Below, one piece after another: positions 63,512 to 64,000 of a stretch of DNA of 64,000 nt (its first letter is position 1; the number at the start of each line of letters is the position of its first letter). Source of the DNA: Burkholderiaceae bacterium 26 (GTDB taxonomy: Bacteria > Pseudomonadota > Gammaproteobacteria > Burkholderiales > Burkholderiaceae); assembly GCA_000955795.1 (NCBI GenBank), contig JYOB01000008.1, positions 1-64,000 on the forward strand, in the 5' to 3' direction. A program made the translations under genes and the position numbers. The notes below the pieces were generated by a model. The model saw only the letters and a list, made by a program, of their open reading frames with translations. It did no database searches and was not told where the DNA came from.

Positions 63512-64000
63512 GCTGCGTCTTCCACGACGCGGTTGCGCTGCGTGCCCAGGTCGATCTCGCTGTCCGCACTGAAGATGCGCGATTCGACGATGTCGCCGGG
63601 CTTCAGATACTGCGGCCGCGCAGCCTGCACCTTCATGAACATCCGCCACTTGGTGGCGTCCGGCAACAGCGCGGCAATGCGCTGCTTGGCGGGTGATGGA
63701 ACGCTCAGCGCGCAGCCGGCGGGTGTGCCCGTGGCGATCAGGTCGCCGGTGTGCAGATCATGAACGCCCGACAACTCGGTCAAGGTTTCTGCGGGGCCGT
63801 GAACCAGGTTGGCGGTGCAATCGCTCTGCCGCGTCACGCCGTTGACGGTCAGCCTGAGTTGCAGGTCGCGCAGCCGGCCAAAATCGCGCGGCTGCAGCAG
63901 GCACAGATACGGGCCTACCGGGCCGAACGTGCGATAGCTCTTCCCCTTGTAGAACTGCATCTGCGGAATCTGGATGTCGCGCGCCGAGTAGTCGTTCACG
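63508..64000 (-). CDS. Fumarylacetoacetate hydrolase family protein (partial)
   Basis: C-terminal 164 codons; the N-terminal part lies beyond the window. NDYSARDIQ and DLIATGTPAGCALSVPS are the FAH-fold signatures, with metal-site acidic residues expected in the missing part, and the C-terminal LKPGDIVESRI segment is complete. Cleaves carbon-carbon bonds of beta-diketones or decarboxylates. Overlaps the acyl-CoA synthetase gene by 4 bp. Confidence 0.85.
   Translation of the reverse strand, partial: VNDYSARDIQIPQMQFYKGKSYRTFGPVGPYLCLLQPRDFGRLRDLQLRLTVNGVTRQSDCTANLVHGPAETLTELSGVHDLHTGDLIATGTPAGCALSVPSPAKQRIAALLPDATKWRMFMKVQAARPQYLKPGDIVESRIFSADSEIDLGTQRNRVVEDAA

Overview
The window is GC-rich, dense chromosomal DNA from a beta-proteobacterium of the Burkholderiaceae. 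Ralstonia is the most likely genus, judged from the GroEL/GroES type, the LemA-TPM-TPM set, the tad pilus locus and structured intergenic repeats that I associate with that genus. This is an inference from gene content; there is no rRNA in the window.

Layout. 1-480 is a structured non-coding repeat, with a second copy at about 25.85-26.34 kb. 0.5-3.9 kb holds a DapA-type aldolase, then lemA with two TPM-domain genes. 5.0-13.7 kb is a surface-glycan block: a VpsR-like sigma-54 activator, four GT87 membrane glycosyltransferases, a GtrB-like GT2 and an acyltransferase. 14.6-28.6 kb is a complete-looking tad/flp pilus locus: three flp genes, tadV, a MoxR-like ATPase, rcpC/cpaB, the secretin, a lipoprotein and tadZABC, followed on the opposite strand by tadE, tadE and tadG pseudopilin genes. 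28.8-33.9 kb holds gtrA, an M48 peptidase, yjgN and groES-groEL under a perfect CIRCE operator. 34.0-35.75 kb is sparse, with a few small conserved genes.

35.8-51.9 kb is the most notable region. A dedicated tonB-exbB-exbD-exbD set, an MFS transporter, a dipeptide epimerase, three paralogous D-aminopeptidase-like S12 serine peptidases, a TonB-dependent receptor and an MlrC-type M81 metallopeptidase form one block. An orphan OmpR-type regulator lies at its left edge and an orphan EnvZ-type kinase lies inside its right end. I read this as an uptake and degradation system for peptides with D- or isopeptide-linked residues. It resembles the microcystin-degradation (mlr) toolkit but has no mlrA in the window. 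Substrate and regulation are inferred.

52-54.3 kb holds small accessory genes: a ribbon-helix-helix protein with palindromic operators, an HPr-like protein lacking its phosphorylation residues, a spermidine-synthase-like protein and a YkgJ-type cysteine cluster protein. 54.4-59.3 kb holds a CDF cation exporter and an SHP-diheme cytochrome c-cytochrome b561 operon that also carries its own two-component system, behind a PmrA-type box. 59.5-60.6 kb contains a small gene of unknown function whose leader carries a C4-type antisense RNA, next to a 13-unit 21-bp minisatellite. The window ends with an OmpW-family porin and an acyl-CoA synthetase overlapping a fumarylacetoacetate-hydrolase-family gene that runs off the right edge.
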